From JBCBJX01 sp038522735 (GTDB taxonomy: Bacteria; Pseudomonadota; Alphaproteobacteria; Caulobacterales; Parvularculaceae), in the NCBI GenBank assembly GCA_038522735.1, contig JBCBJX010000043.1, positions 1-23,749 on the forward strand: a DNA stretch of 23,749 nt, given 5' to 3'. Of the stretch, positions 1 to 9,723 are shown one piece after another. A model generated the notes under the pieces. The model had not been told where the DNA came from, ran no database searches, and saw nothing but the letters and a program-made list of their open reading frames with translations. Within the stretch, counting starts at the first letter, position 1; the number at the start of each line of letters is the position of its first letter. The position numbers were made by a program, and so were the translations under genes.

Positions 1-2
1 AC

Positions 3-548
3 GAGGGCTCGGCGAAGATCCGCTTCCGGTCGATCGTCTTCCTGAACGGCGGCCTCTTCCCGGACCAGCACCGGCCGCGGCTGATTCAGACGCTGCTCGC
101 GAGCCCCCTCGGCTTTCTCGTCACCCGGCTGATGACCGAGCGGAGCTTTTCAAAAAGCTTCGTGCGGATCTTCGGGCCTGAGACGCAGCCCTCGCCGCAG
201 GGCCTCGCCGAGGACTGGTCGCTGATCGCGGCGAACGCCGGAAACCTCCGCATGCACAAGCTGATCGACTATATGCGCCAGCGCCGCGAGCACGAGGCGC
301 GCTGGGTCGGCGCCCTCAAAGAGGCGACAATTCCCCTCCGCCTCATCGACGGCGGCCTCGACCCCGTCTCCGGCGCGCATCTTTATGAGGCTTACAAGGC
401 GCGCGTCCCCAACGCCGACGCGGTGCTCCTCCCGAATGTCGGCCACTACCCGCAGCTCGAAGACGCCGCTGCGGTCCTCGCTGGATTTTTCGAGTTTCAT
501 GCGATGCACTTCGCCGATGAATCTCGAGGAGACCACCATGGCGAATGA
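3..548 (+). CDS. Alpha/beta hydrolase, C-terminal part (5' truncated)
   Basis: The gene runs in from before the window; the first full codon is at position 3 and about 181 residues are visible. The fragment fits the cap and C-terminal half of an alpha/beta-hydrolase fold enzyme. The visible part opens with a strand and turn typical of the core (IVFLNGG, from position 36). The expected late acid is in LIDGGLDPVSG and the catalytic histidine is in NVGHYPQLED near the end. The nucleophile elbow must lie upstream of the window, so the substrate cannot be told; esters, epoxides or haloalkanes are all possible for this fold. The stop codon overlaps the start of the following phosphotransferase gene by 11 bases, so the two are almost certainly co-transcribed and perhaps translationally coupled. 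This suggests a joint catabolic role, which is inference. Confidence 0.85.
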   Translation, partial: EGSAKIRFRSIVFLNGGLFPDQHRPRLIQTLLASPLGFLVTRLMTERSFSKSFVRIFGPETQPSPQGLAEDWSLIAANAGNLRMHKLIDYMRQRREHEARWVGALKEATIPLRLIDGGLDPVSGAHLYEAYKARVPNADAVLLPNVGHYPQLEDAAAVLAGFFEFHAMHFADESRGDHHGE

Positions 549-1602
549 ACAGGAGCTCTATACCGGCGTTCAGGAGACGCCGGAGCGGCTGAAATTCGAC
601 GAGGCGGCCCTCGACAGCTACCTGCACGAGCACGTGACGGGATATGACGGCCCGCTGACGGTCGCCCAGTTCAAGGGCGGCCAGTCGAACCCGACCTATC
701 TGTTGACGACGCCGCGGAAAAAGTACGTCCTCCGCCGCAAGCCGCCGGGCAAGCTCCTGCCCTCCGCCCACGCCGTCGACCGGGAATACCGGGTGATGAC
801 GGCTTTGGGTAAGGAAAACTTCCCGGTGCCGAAGACCTATTGCCTCTGCGAGGACGAGGAGGTGATCGGCACCGCCTTCTTCGTCATGGAGTTCCTCGAA
901 GGCCGCATCTTCTGGGACGCACGGCTGCCGGAGCTCGCCGCTTCCGATCGCCGCGGAATCGTCGAGGCCGCCGTCGACGCCCTCGCTGATCTGCATACGG
1001 TCGATTACAAGAGAGCGGGGCTCGAGGATTACGGCAAGCCGGGCAACTATTTCGAACGCCAGATCGGCCGCTGGTCGAAGCAGTACAAGGCCGCTGAGAC
1101 CCACGATATTCCGGCCATGGACAAGCTGATCGCCTGGCTGCCGACGGCGATCCCGTCCGACGACGCGACCTCCATCGTCCACGGCGATTATCGCCTCGAC
1201 AACATCATCATGCACGCCTCCGAGCCGCGGGCGATCGGCGTCCTCGACTGGGAGCTTTCAACCCTCGGCCATCCGCTGGCGGACTTTACCTATTACCTGA
1301 TGGCGTGGTTCTTCCCGCCGGAGGTGCGCGGCGGCCTCATGGGCTCCGATCTGAAAGCGCTGAACATCCCGACCGTCGAGGAGGTCGTCGCCCAGTACGG
1401 CGCGAAGACGGGCCGCTCGGAGATCCCCGATCTCGAATTCTGCCTCGCCTACAACATGTTCCGCATCGCGAGCATTCTGCAGGGCGTCTACAGGCGCGGC
1501 CTCGACGGCAACGCCTCGTCAGATCAGGCGGCGAAAAACAAGGACCAGATCGCGCCGCTAGCGGACTTCGCCTGGGGCTTCGCGCAGAAAGCGGGGGCCT
1601 GA
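538..1602 (+). CDS. ACAD10/11-type phosphotransferase (APH-like kinase)
   Basis: A 354-residue protein kinase-like phosphotransferase of the APH superfamily. It closely resembles the kinase domain of mammalian ACAD10/ACAD11 and bacterial LvaA-type enzymes, which phosphorylate 4-hydroxyacyl-CoA. The glycine-rich loop is FKGGQSNPTYLL (46-56), followed by VLRRKPPGKLLPSAHAV (64-80), typical of this subgroup. The catalytic loop is VHGDYRLDN (214-222; D217, N222) and the metal-binding segment is LDWELSTLGHPLADF (236-250). I chose ATG 538 because GAGGAG lies eight bases upstream; an in-frame start at 385 would sit inside the hydrolase gene. Its likely partner, an acyl-CoA dehydrogenase of the ACAD11 type, lies at 5154-6374. 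An antibiotic kinase is unlikely given the motif context. The family is clear; the substrate is inference. Confidence 0.93.
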   Translation: MANEQELYTGVQETPERLKFDEAALDSYLHEHVTGYDGPLTVAQFKGGQSNPTYLLTTPRKKYVLRRKPPGKLLPSAHAVDREYRVMTALGKENFPVPKTYCLCEDEEVIGTAFFVMEFLEGRIFWDARLPELAASDRRGIVEAAVDALADLHTVDYKRAGLEDYGKPGNYFERQIGRWSKQYKAAETHDIPAMDKLIAWLPTAIPSDDATSIVHGDYRLDNIIMHASEPRAIGVLDWELSTLGHPLADFTYYLMAWFFPPEVRGGLMGSDLKALNIPTVEEVVAQYGAKTGRSEIPDLEFCLAYNMFRIASILQGVYRRGLDGNASSDQAAKNKDQIAPLADFAWGFAQKAGA

Positions 1603-1623
1603 CCCCGTCCCCAACGAACAGCT

Positions 1624-1726
1624 CGTCATCCCGGAAACGGCGGAGCCGTTATCCGGGACCCAGGGCCACAGACGCCGTGCTCGCCGCCCTGGGTCCCGGG
1701 TCTCGCTGCGCTCGCCCGGGATGACG
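1624..1726. repeat. Intergenic palindromic repeat, CGTCATCCCGG type
   Basis: The segment is framed by CGTCATCCCGG (1624-1634) and its exact reverse complement (1716-1726). Inside is a perfect 12-base inverted pair, GGGACCCAGGGC (1655-1666) and GCCCTGGGTCCC (1686-1697), plus a small AACGGC/GCCGTT hairpin near 1636-1650. The whole unit can form a long cruciform or RNA stem. It lies between two convergent genes, so it may also help end transcription of the phosphotransferase gene. Similar ends occur in intergenic repeats of many alphaproteobacteria. No coding function is apparent. Confidence 0.8.
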
Positions 1727-1742
1727 ACCTCGCATACAGAAC

Positions 1743-1771
1743 AAAAAAGCCCGGGCGCTCGGGCCCGGGCT
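1743..1771 (-). terminator. Rho-independent terminator of katG
   Basis: Read on the minus strand, AGCCCGGGC (1771-1763), a six-base loop and GCCCGGGCT (1756-1748) form a perfect nine-base-pair stem followed by six T residues (1748-1743). It lies 24 bases after the katG stop codon, the classic arrangement for intrinsic termination. Confidence 0.9.
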
Positions 1772-1794
1772 CGTCTTTCCAGAAACCGGTCCGC

Positions 1795-4116
<2,322 letters not shown>

Positions 4117-4194
4117 TCCAAGTCTCCATTTTCCGACGTTGACAGAAGACCCGACGGCGACGGAACGCCGCTGGATCTTATCTACCGTGTAGGG

Positions 4195-4224
4195 ATGCTA
4201 GTCCCGCCCGTCCGGCTTGGACAA
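4195..4224 (-). promoter_or_regulatory. Possible katG promoter
   Basis: On the minus strand, TTGTCC (4224-4219) is followed after 18 bases by TAGCAT (4200-4195), a weak match to -35 and -10 hexamers. It lies about 80 bases before the katG start, in a 174-base gap. I saw no clear OxyR or Fur site. The match is marginal and could be chance. Confidence 0.25.
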
Positions 4225-4290
4225 CGGATTGTGCCTATATCGCAGATCGATGTGGTCGATGGTGCGGCGCACAACAATCGAAGGAGACGA

Positions 4291-4560
4291 TCAGGAGATC
4301 GGGCGCTCCGCGGCGGCCTGATCGACGACGTCCTTCGCCTCGGCGAGGCCGAGGCCGGTCGCCTCGCGCAGTTCCTTGATCGCTTCGATCTTTTTGCCGT
4401 CGGCGGCGAGGCGCTCGACGCCCTCGCGTTTTTCGGGCGGCAGGGCGTCGAACCGGGCGCGCACCTCCTCCCGCGGAAGCGGCGCGCGTTTCCGGGCGCT
4501 TCCCATGACGAAACCGATCCCGAGACCGATGAAGAGGACGATGGCGAGGCCGAGCAGCAT
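4291..4560 (-). CDS. Membrane-anchored L7/L12 C-terminal-domain-like microprotein
   Basis: An 89-residue protein with one N-terminal transmembrane helix (about 2-20, LLGLAIVLFIGLGIGFVM), a short basic and acidic linker, and then GKKIEAIKELREATGLGL continuing AEAKDVVD (55-80). That segment matches the first helix-turn-helix of the ribosomal stalk protein L7/L12 C-terminal domain, whose E. coli form reads [25 protein letters not shown]. The domain is cut short: the following beta-alpha-beta half is absent. The orientation suggests a soluble domain on the cytoplasmic face. Its start overlaps the stop of the upstream DUF4112 gene as TGATG, indicating translational coupling. The role is unknown. 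It is not a ribosomal protein, since the dimerisation domain is replaced by a membrane anchor. Confidence 0.88.
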   Translation of the reverse strand: MLLGLAIVLFIGLGIGFVMGSARKRAPLPREEVRARFDALPPEKREGVERLAADGKKIEAIKELREATGLGLAEAKDVVDQAAAERPIS

Positions 4561-4937
4561 CAGGCGGTTCTCCGTTCCAGCTCACGGCGCAGCATGGCCG
4601 CGTTTCGGGCGTTGGCGCGATAGAAAACATCGATGACGTCGCCGAGACCGGGAACGAGCCCGAGAGCCGCGTCGATCAGGATGTTCAGCAGCATGAAGAA
4701 CACGAGGGAGACGCTCGCCCCCGCCCGGACCGCGAGGGCGACCACGTAAAGCGAAACGAGGAGAGACGCGGCGTCGCCGATCCCCGGAATGAGCCCGATC
4801 AGGCTGTCGACGCCGAACCGGATCCCGAGGATCGAAAACCGCGTGTCGAGGAGATCGGCGAGATCCTCCACCTCGCGCAGGACCTCTTCGGTCCGCGCGC
4901 GTTTGGCGTCTGCGTGGGCGTCGAGGGTCTGCGCCAT
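4560..4937 (-). CDS. DUF4112 family membrane protein
   Basis: A 125-residue small membrane protein of the DUF4112 family. A charged N-terminal helix (about 1-32) is followed by the signature FGVDSLIGLIPGIGDA (about 41-56), a hydrophobic stretch (57-93) and the second repeat-like motif LVPGLGDVIDVFYRANARN (about 94-112). The paired PGxGD motifs, each next to a hydrophobic segment, are the family hallmark; no biochemical role is known to me. The C-terminus is basic (RRELERRTA). No strong ribosome-binding site is visible before ATG 4937. It is coupled by a TGATG overlap to the L7/L12-like microprotein downstream, so the two probably act together at the membrane. Confidence 0.9.
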   Translation of the reverse strand: MAQTLDAHADAKRARTEEVLREVEDLADLLDTRFSILGIRFGVDSLIGLIPGIGDAASLLVSLYVVALAVRAGASVSLVFFMLLNILIDAALGLVPGLGDVIDVFYRANARNAAMLRRELERRTA

Positions 4938-5002
4938 GAGCCGAGCATGGCCGCCGGTCGCGACAGCTTCAAGACGGCGCGGGACGAAGCGTTCGTGAAG
5001 AA

Positions 5003-5143
5003 CGCCGCCCTTCGCGACGCCGCCTCTTCACCCTGAGGAGCCGCCGCAGGGCGGCGTCCCGAAGGGCGGCGGCTCTTCAGGACGAAGATCGTGTGGACTT
5101 CGTCCTGAGGAGCCCGCGGAACGCGGGCGTCGCGAAGGACGGC
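5003..5143. repeat. Composite palindromic repeat, CCTGAGGAG/CGAAGG type (copy 1)
   Basis: The segment contains several units reading CCTGAGGAG, a GC-rich hairpin, then CGAAGG. Two plus-oriented units lie at 5031-5070 and 5104-5143. A head-to-head junction has 17-base arms at 5071-5087 and 5098-5114 with one mismatch. The same head-to-head core occurs at 8608-8705. It fills most of the 216-base gap between the DUF4112 and acyl-CoA dehydrogenase genes, where no gene is seen. Confidence 0.8.
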
Positions 5144-5153
5144 TTGCGTTCGC

Positions 5154-6374
<1,221 letters not shown>

Positions 6375-6455
6375 CGGGTGTCCTCCTTCGATTTGACCGC
6401 AGGATAGGCCCCGGTGACGCGCTGCGAAACGATGGAGCGCAGCGCGCGCCACCCA

Positions 6456-6558
6456 TGTCATCCCGCGGCTCGTCCGCGGGACCCAACTCCGGAACGCTGC
6501 ACGCGCTCGCTGTGGGCAACACTCGAGCTGGGCCCCGCGGACAAGCCGCGGGGTGACA
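6456..6558. repeat. Palindromic intergenic repeat, TGTCATCCCGCGG type
   Basis: Two 30-base arms (6456-6485 and 6529-6558) are near-perfect reverse complements around a 43-base centre. Each arm contains its own smaller palindrome, such as CCCGCGG and CCGCGGG. It sits between tadA and the acyl-CoA dehydrogenase gene. A partial copy is found at 22641-22665. The type is common in alphaproteobacterial genomes. Confidence 0.82.
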
Positions 6559-6560
6559 GC

Positions 6561-7034
6561 TCAGGCGTTTGACCGCCGCGCGCGAAAAAAACCCCGCAGG
6601 AGGTCTGCGCTCTCCTCGGCCATGAGCCCCCCTGCGACGTCCGGCCGCGAATGGCAGGTCGGCTGCTCGAAAAAGCGCGGGCCGGAGACGACCGCCCCGC
6701 CCTTCTCGTCCGTCGCGCCGAAGACGAGGCGGGCGATACGGGCGTGGCTGATCGCGCCGGCGCACATGATGCAGGGCTCGAGCGTCACGACCAGCGTGCA
6801 GCCGGGGAGCCGGTAGTTCCCAAGTTTCGCGGCGGCCTCGCGCAGGGCGCGAATCTCAGCATGGGCGGTCGGATCGGATGTCGCGATCGGCGCGTTGCCC
6901 GCGACGGCGAGCGTCTCGCCCTCGGGCGAGAGCACCACCGCGCCGATCGGCGCTTCGCCCGCGTTAGCGGCCGCGCGGGCGGCGTCCATCGCCGTCGCCA
7001 TGGCGGCGCGCTCGGTGTCGGAGAACTCCGGCAT
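6561..7034 (-). CDS. tadA: tRNA-specific adenosine deaminase TadA
   Basis: A 157-residue zinc-dependent deaminase that converts adenosine to inosine at the wobble position 34 of tRNA-Arg(ACG), in the cytoplasm. The zinc site is HAE (58-60, with E60 as proton shuttle) in DPTAHAEIRAL, plus PCIMC (87-91) in TLEPCIMCAGAISHARI. RLVFGATDEKGGAV (102-115) is the usual TadA sequence following it, which separates it from guanine or cytosine deaminases. The length is normal for bacterial TadA. ATG 7034 lies only nine bases after the stop of the methyltransferase gene, so the pair is likely an operon. No strong ribosome-binding site is seen, which fits coupling. The stop abuts the repeat at 6456-6558. 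Confidence 0.95.
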   Translation of the reverse strand: MPEFSDTERAAMATAMDAARAAANAGEAPIGAVVLSPEGETLAVAGNAPIATSDPTAHAEIRALREAAAKLGNYRLPGCTLVVTLEPCIMCAGAISHARIARLVFGATDEKGGAVVSGPRFFEQPTCHSRPDVAGGLMAEESADLLRGFFRARRSNA

Positions 7035-7043
7035 GCGCCGGAC

Positions 7044-7766
7044 TTACGGCTTTTCTGCGAGACAGAACACCGTGACGCCGGCGAGGGCGTTCAGCGGGAA
7101 GAGGACGGCGCGCTCCACATCATGGGCGGCGATGAGCGCGGCGTTGAGGGGCGCCGGGACGCCGCCCATCTGGCTCTTCGGTTCGCCGCCGCGCATCCGG
7201 TCGAGGGTTTTCACGACCGCCGCGACCGGAAAGATCCCGCCATAGAAGAACCGGACTTTAAGGGGCTCAAGCCCCGCCGCCTCGATCGAGCGGCGCATCA
7301 TGTCGCCCGTGTACCGGCGATGATGCTCGAGGAAGACGTCGTGTGAGGACCAGAGGAACTGGAACGCCGGCGCGGAAACGACGAAACGGGCGCCGGCGGG
7401 GACCGCGTCCGCGGCCTCCTGAAGGAGCGCGACATCGTCCTCCACATGCTCGATCACGTCGATCATCAGGACGAGGCGCTCCTCGCCCGGCGTCACGGCC
7501 GTCTGGAAGCGGATCTCCTCGCTCGAATGGGCGGCGATCCAGTCGGGCTCGTAGTGGAGGTCGACGCAGCGGGCGCGGCTCGCAACGCCCTCCTCCATCA
7601 TCATCCGTGCGATGACGCCGGAGCCCGCGCCGACATCGAGGATCGGCTGCGGCTCCCGCGCGCCGCCGGCGGAGCGGGCGAGATCCCGGATGGCGCGGGC
7701 TTTCGAGACGTAGTACCAGTGACGGCTCGCGTCCGCGCCGAGCGCCTCTTCTTCCTTGAGGTCCAT
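7044..7766 (-). CDS. Class I SAM-dependent methyltransferase
   Basis: A methyltransferase of 240 residues from ATG 7766; an upstream in-frame ATG at 7802 would add 12. The SAM-binding motif I is PILDVGAGSGVIA (about 41-53). A DLHYEPDW acidic segment follows, and then the motif VLMIDVIEHVEDDVALL seen in Methyltransf_11/23-type enzymes. The C-terminal part (about 188-240) has two hydrophobic stretches, PLNAALIAAHDVERAVLF and PLNALAGVTVFCLA, suggesting membrane association. I prefer 7766 because 7802 leaves only 20 bases to the divergent pseudouridine synthase; neither start has a clear ribosome-binding site. It is likely co-transcribed with tadA. The substrate is unknown; a sugar, lipid or small molecule target fits as well as RNA. 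Confidence 0.88.
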   Translation of the reverse strand: MDLKEEEALGADASRHWYYVSKARAIRDLARSAGGAREPQPILDVGAGSGVIARMMMEEGVASRARCVDLHYEPDWIAAHSSEEIRFQTAVTPGEERLVLMIDVIEHVEDDVALLQEAADAVPAGARFVVSAPAFQFLWSSHDVFLEHHRRYTGDMMRRSIEAAGLEPLKVRFFYGGIFPVAAVVKTLDRMRGGEPKSQMGGVPAPLNAALIAAHDVERAVLFPLNALAGVTVFCLAEKP

Positions 7767-7822
7767 GGGTTCCGTAACCGGTGACGCATTCGCGCCGACC
7801 ATGGGTCGGCGGCAGGCAAGAT

Positions 7823-8590
7823 ATGGTTAACAGAGACGATATTGCGGCCGCGGACGGCGAGCGCATCGCCAAGGTGATCGCCCGGGCGGGCTATTGCTCG
7901 CGGCGGGAGGCCGAGACCCTGGTCGAGCAGGGCCGCGTCTCGGTCGACGGCAAGGTCCTGGAGACGCCGGCGGTGAAGGTCCGCCCCGGCCAGGACGTCC
8001 GCGTCGACGGCGAGCGCCTCAAAACCGCCGAGCCCGTCCGCCTCTGGCGCTTCCACAAGCCCGCCGGCCTCGTCACCACCCATAAGGACCCGCAGGGGCG
8101 CCCGACGGTGTTCGAGGCGCTGCCGGACAAATTCCCACGCGTCGTCTCCGTCGGCCGGCTCGATCTGACGACGGAGGGTCTCCTCCTTCTGACCACCGAC
8201 GGCGGCCTCGCCCGGCATCTGGAGCTGCCGGCGAACGGCTGGGTCCGCCGTTACCGCGCCCGCGTCCACGGCCGGGTGACGGAGAAGGCGCTGGCGGAGA
8301 TCGCCGAAGGCGTCGAGGTGGACGGCGTCCAGTACGGGCCGGTGAAGGCCGCCCTCGACAGGACGCAAGGGGCGAGCAACGCCTGGCTCACCATCGCCAT
8401 CAAGGAAGGCAAGAACCGCGAGGTGCGGAAGATCCTCGACCATCTCGGGCTGAAGACCGCCCGCCTCATCCGCACCGCCTACGGACCGTTCCAGATCGGC
8501 GCGCTCAAAACGCGCGCTTTTGAAGAGGTCCCGCGCAAGCAGCTGGTGGAGCAGCTTGGGAAGAAGGCGGCGGCGGAGCTGGGGGTTTGA
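7823..8590 (+). CDS. rluB: RsuA/RluB-family 23S rRNA pseudouridine synthase
   Basis: A 255-residue pseudouridine synthase of the RsuA/RluB/RluE/RluF family. An N-terminal S4 RNA-binding domain (about 13-60; RIAKVIARAGYCSRREAE) precedes the catalytic domain. The catalytic aspartate is D114 in VGRLDLTTEGLLLLTTDGG (110-128). KEGKNREVRKIL (194-205) and LIRTAYGPF (215-223) are further family motifs. RluB makes pseudouridine 2605 in 23S rRNA; among close relatives RluB is the most likely assignment from sequence, but RluE, RluF or RsuA cannot be excluded by eye. I chose ATG 7823; a start at 7781 would overlap the divergent methyltransferase gene. The gene points towards rsmD, 136 bases downstream, with a repeat between them. 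Confidence 0.9.
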   Translation: MVNRDDIAAADGERIAKVIARAGYCSRREAETLVEQGRVSVDGKVLETPAVKVRPGQDVRVDGERLKTAEPVRLWRFHKPAGLVTTHKDPQGRPTVFEALPDKFPRVVSVGRLDLTTEGLLLLTTDGGLARHLELPANGWVRRYRARVHGRVTEKALAEIAEGVEVDGVQYGPVKAALDRTQGASNAWLTIAIKEGKNREVRKILDHLGLKTARLIRTAYGPFQIGALKTRAFEEVPRKQLVEQLGKKAAAELGV

Positions 8591-8607
8591 GAGTGCGGCG
8601 CGTGCGG

Positions 8608-8705
8608 CCATCCTTCGTGACGCGCACTGTCAGCGCGCTCCTCAGGATGAAGTTCAGTTCGATCTTCGTCCTGAGGAGCCGCGCAGCGGCGCCGCGAAGG
8701 ACGGC
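8608..8705. repeat. Head-to-head palindromic repeat, CCTGAGGAG/CGAAGG type (copy 2)
   Basis: Arms GCTCCTCAGGATGAAG (8637-8652) and CTTCGTCCTGAGGAGC (8664-8679) are inverted with one mismatch around an 11-base spacer. Outside them lie CCTTCGTGACGCGC on the left and CGCGAAGGACGG on the right. The plan is the same as at 5071-5143. It occupies the gap between the pseudouridine synthase gene and rsmD, ending about 20 bases before the rsmD start. Confidence 0.8.
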
Positions 8706-8726
8706 GGCGCGGACGGATCTTGCGAC

Positions 8727-9293
8727 ATGCGCATAGTCGGCGGCGAGCATTCCGGGCGGCCCATCATCGCGCCCAAGGGCGACAGGACCCGTCCGACGAC
8801 GGATCGGGCGCGGGAGTCGCTCTTCAACATCCTCGCCCACGGGATCGGCGTCGGGTTCGAGGGCGCGCGCATCATCGACGCCTTCGCCGGCTCCGGCGCG
8901 CTGGGGCTCGAGGCCATGTCCCGCGGCGGCGCCTTCTGCCTCTTCATCGAGACGGACGCGGCGGCCCGCGGCGCGATCCGCGACAATATCGAGGCGCTGA
9001 GGCTCTTCGGGGCGACCCGCATCCACCGACGCTCGGCGACGGATCTCGGCGCGAAGCCCGCCGGCCTCGGCGGGCCCTTCACCCTCGCCTTCCTCGACCC
9101 GCCCTACGGCAAGGGCCTCGCGCAACAGGCGATCGACAGCCTCGCGGCGGGCGGGTGGCTCGCAGACGGCGCCGTCGTGGTCGTCGAACAGGGGGCGGAT
9201 GAAGACGCCGCGATCAGCGACGCCTATGAAGAACTGGACCGGCGCGAGATGGGGCCGGCCCAGTTCGGGTTTCTCAGCTTTAAAGGCGCTTAG
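8727..9293 (+). CDS. rsmD: 16S rRNA (guanine(966)-N2)-methyltransferase RsmD
   Basis: A 188-residue SAM-dependent methyltransferase that methylates N2 of G966 in 16S rRNA on the 30S subunit. The N-terminal MRIVGGEHSGRPI and TRPTTDRARESLFNIL (21-36) are family signatures. Motif I is DAFAGSGALGLEAMSRG (51-67). The catalytic motif DPPYGKG lies at 124-130. The length is normal. ATG 8727 is chosen because it begins the conserved MRIVGG sequence; the frame is open further upstream but crosses the repeat at 8608-8705. No strong ribosome-binding site is visible. The stop codon overlaps the stop of the convergent small secreted protein gene by four bases. Confidence 0.94.
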   Translation: MRIVGGEHSGRPIIAPKGDRTRPTTDRARESLFNILAHGIGVGFEGARIIDAFAGSGALGLEAMSRGGAFCLFIETDAAARGAIRDNIEALRLFGATRIHRRSATDLGAKPAGLGGPFTLAFLDPPYGKGLAQQAIDSLAAGGWLADGAVVVVEQGADEDAAISDAYEELDRREMGPAQFGFLSFKGA

Positions 9294-9619
9294 ACGATCG
9301 TGAAGGTCACCGACGTGCCGGCGACGTCGCCGTCCCAGCTGTCGCCGACATCCATGCCCTCAGGCAGATCCGAGCAGCCGCTCTCGCCGCTGTCGCGCTC
9401 GAAGCAGAGCTCGTCGCCGTCGAGCGACCACGTGCCGCCGTATCCGAGGCTGGTGGTGTAGGTGCCGTCGTCGCTGAACTGGACCGTGTAGGACCCTTCG
9501 CTGCTTGCGATCTCCAGCTCGGCGCCGCCGAGCAGAACGTCCATGGTGGAATTGGCGAGGGCTGCGAACGAGGCGAACGCCGTACCGGCCGCAGCGATGA
9601 ACGCGAGAACTTTTTTCAT
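9290..9619 (-). CDS. Small secreted acidic protein, unknown function
   Basis: A 109-residue protein I do not recognise. It has a clear signal peptide: MKK, a hydrophobic core and ASFAALA before N23. The mature part (about 87 residues) is acidic and rich in Gly, Ser, Asp and Thr. It contains alternating beta-type stretches such as YTVQFSDDGTYTTSLGYGG and TWSLDGDELCFERDSGES. Two cysteines, C72 and C82, could form a periplasmic disulfide. The pattern of FSDDGTY then a GTWSLDGDxLC segment looks like a small beta-sandwich or lipocalin-like fold, which is inference only. ATG 9619 has AGGAGA eight bases upstream, with a strong palindrome just before it. The last four bases overlap the end of rsmD. 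Confidence 0.85.
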   Translation of the reverse strand: MKKVLAFIAAAGTAFASFAALANSTMDVLLGGAELEIASSEGSYTVQFSDDGTYTTSLGYGGTWSLDGDELCFERDSGESGCSDLPEGMDVGDSWDGDVAGTSVTFTIV

Positions 9620-9638
9620 GGGATCTCTCCTTCTAGTT

Positions 9639-9662
9639 GGTGCGACCCCCGGGGGCCGCACC
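9639..9662. promoter_or_regulatory. 24-base palindrome ahead of the small secreted protein gene
   Basis: GGTGCG, A, CCCCC, GGGGG, C, CGCACC forms an inverted repeat with a single mismatched pair. It ends about six bases before the ribosome-binding site of the gene starting at 9619. It has no T-run, so it is not a typical terminator. It could be an operator or an mRNA 5' hairpin. Confidence 0.5.
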
Positions 9663-9723
9663 CGAGACATCCCCCAGCGGACCTTTGGCTAACAAGCATT
9701 AATGTCAGAACCGAGGCGGCGGT

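Noticed and set aside
385..537. Extension of the phosphotransferase to an upstream ATG
   Set aside because: The added 51 residues lie inside the hydrolase gene in another frame and do not resemble the family. GAGGAG points to 538.
4117..4290. Small RNA or tRNA in the katG upstream gap
   Set aside because: No tRNA-like arms or terminator were found. The region fits a promoter and leader of katG.
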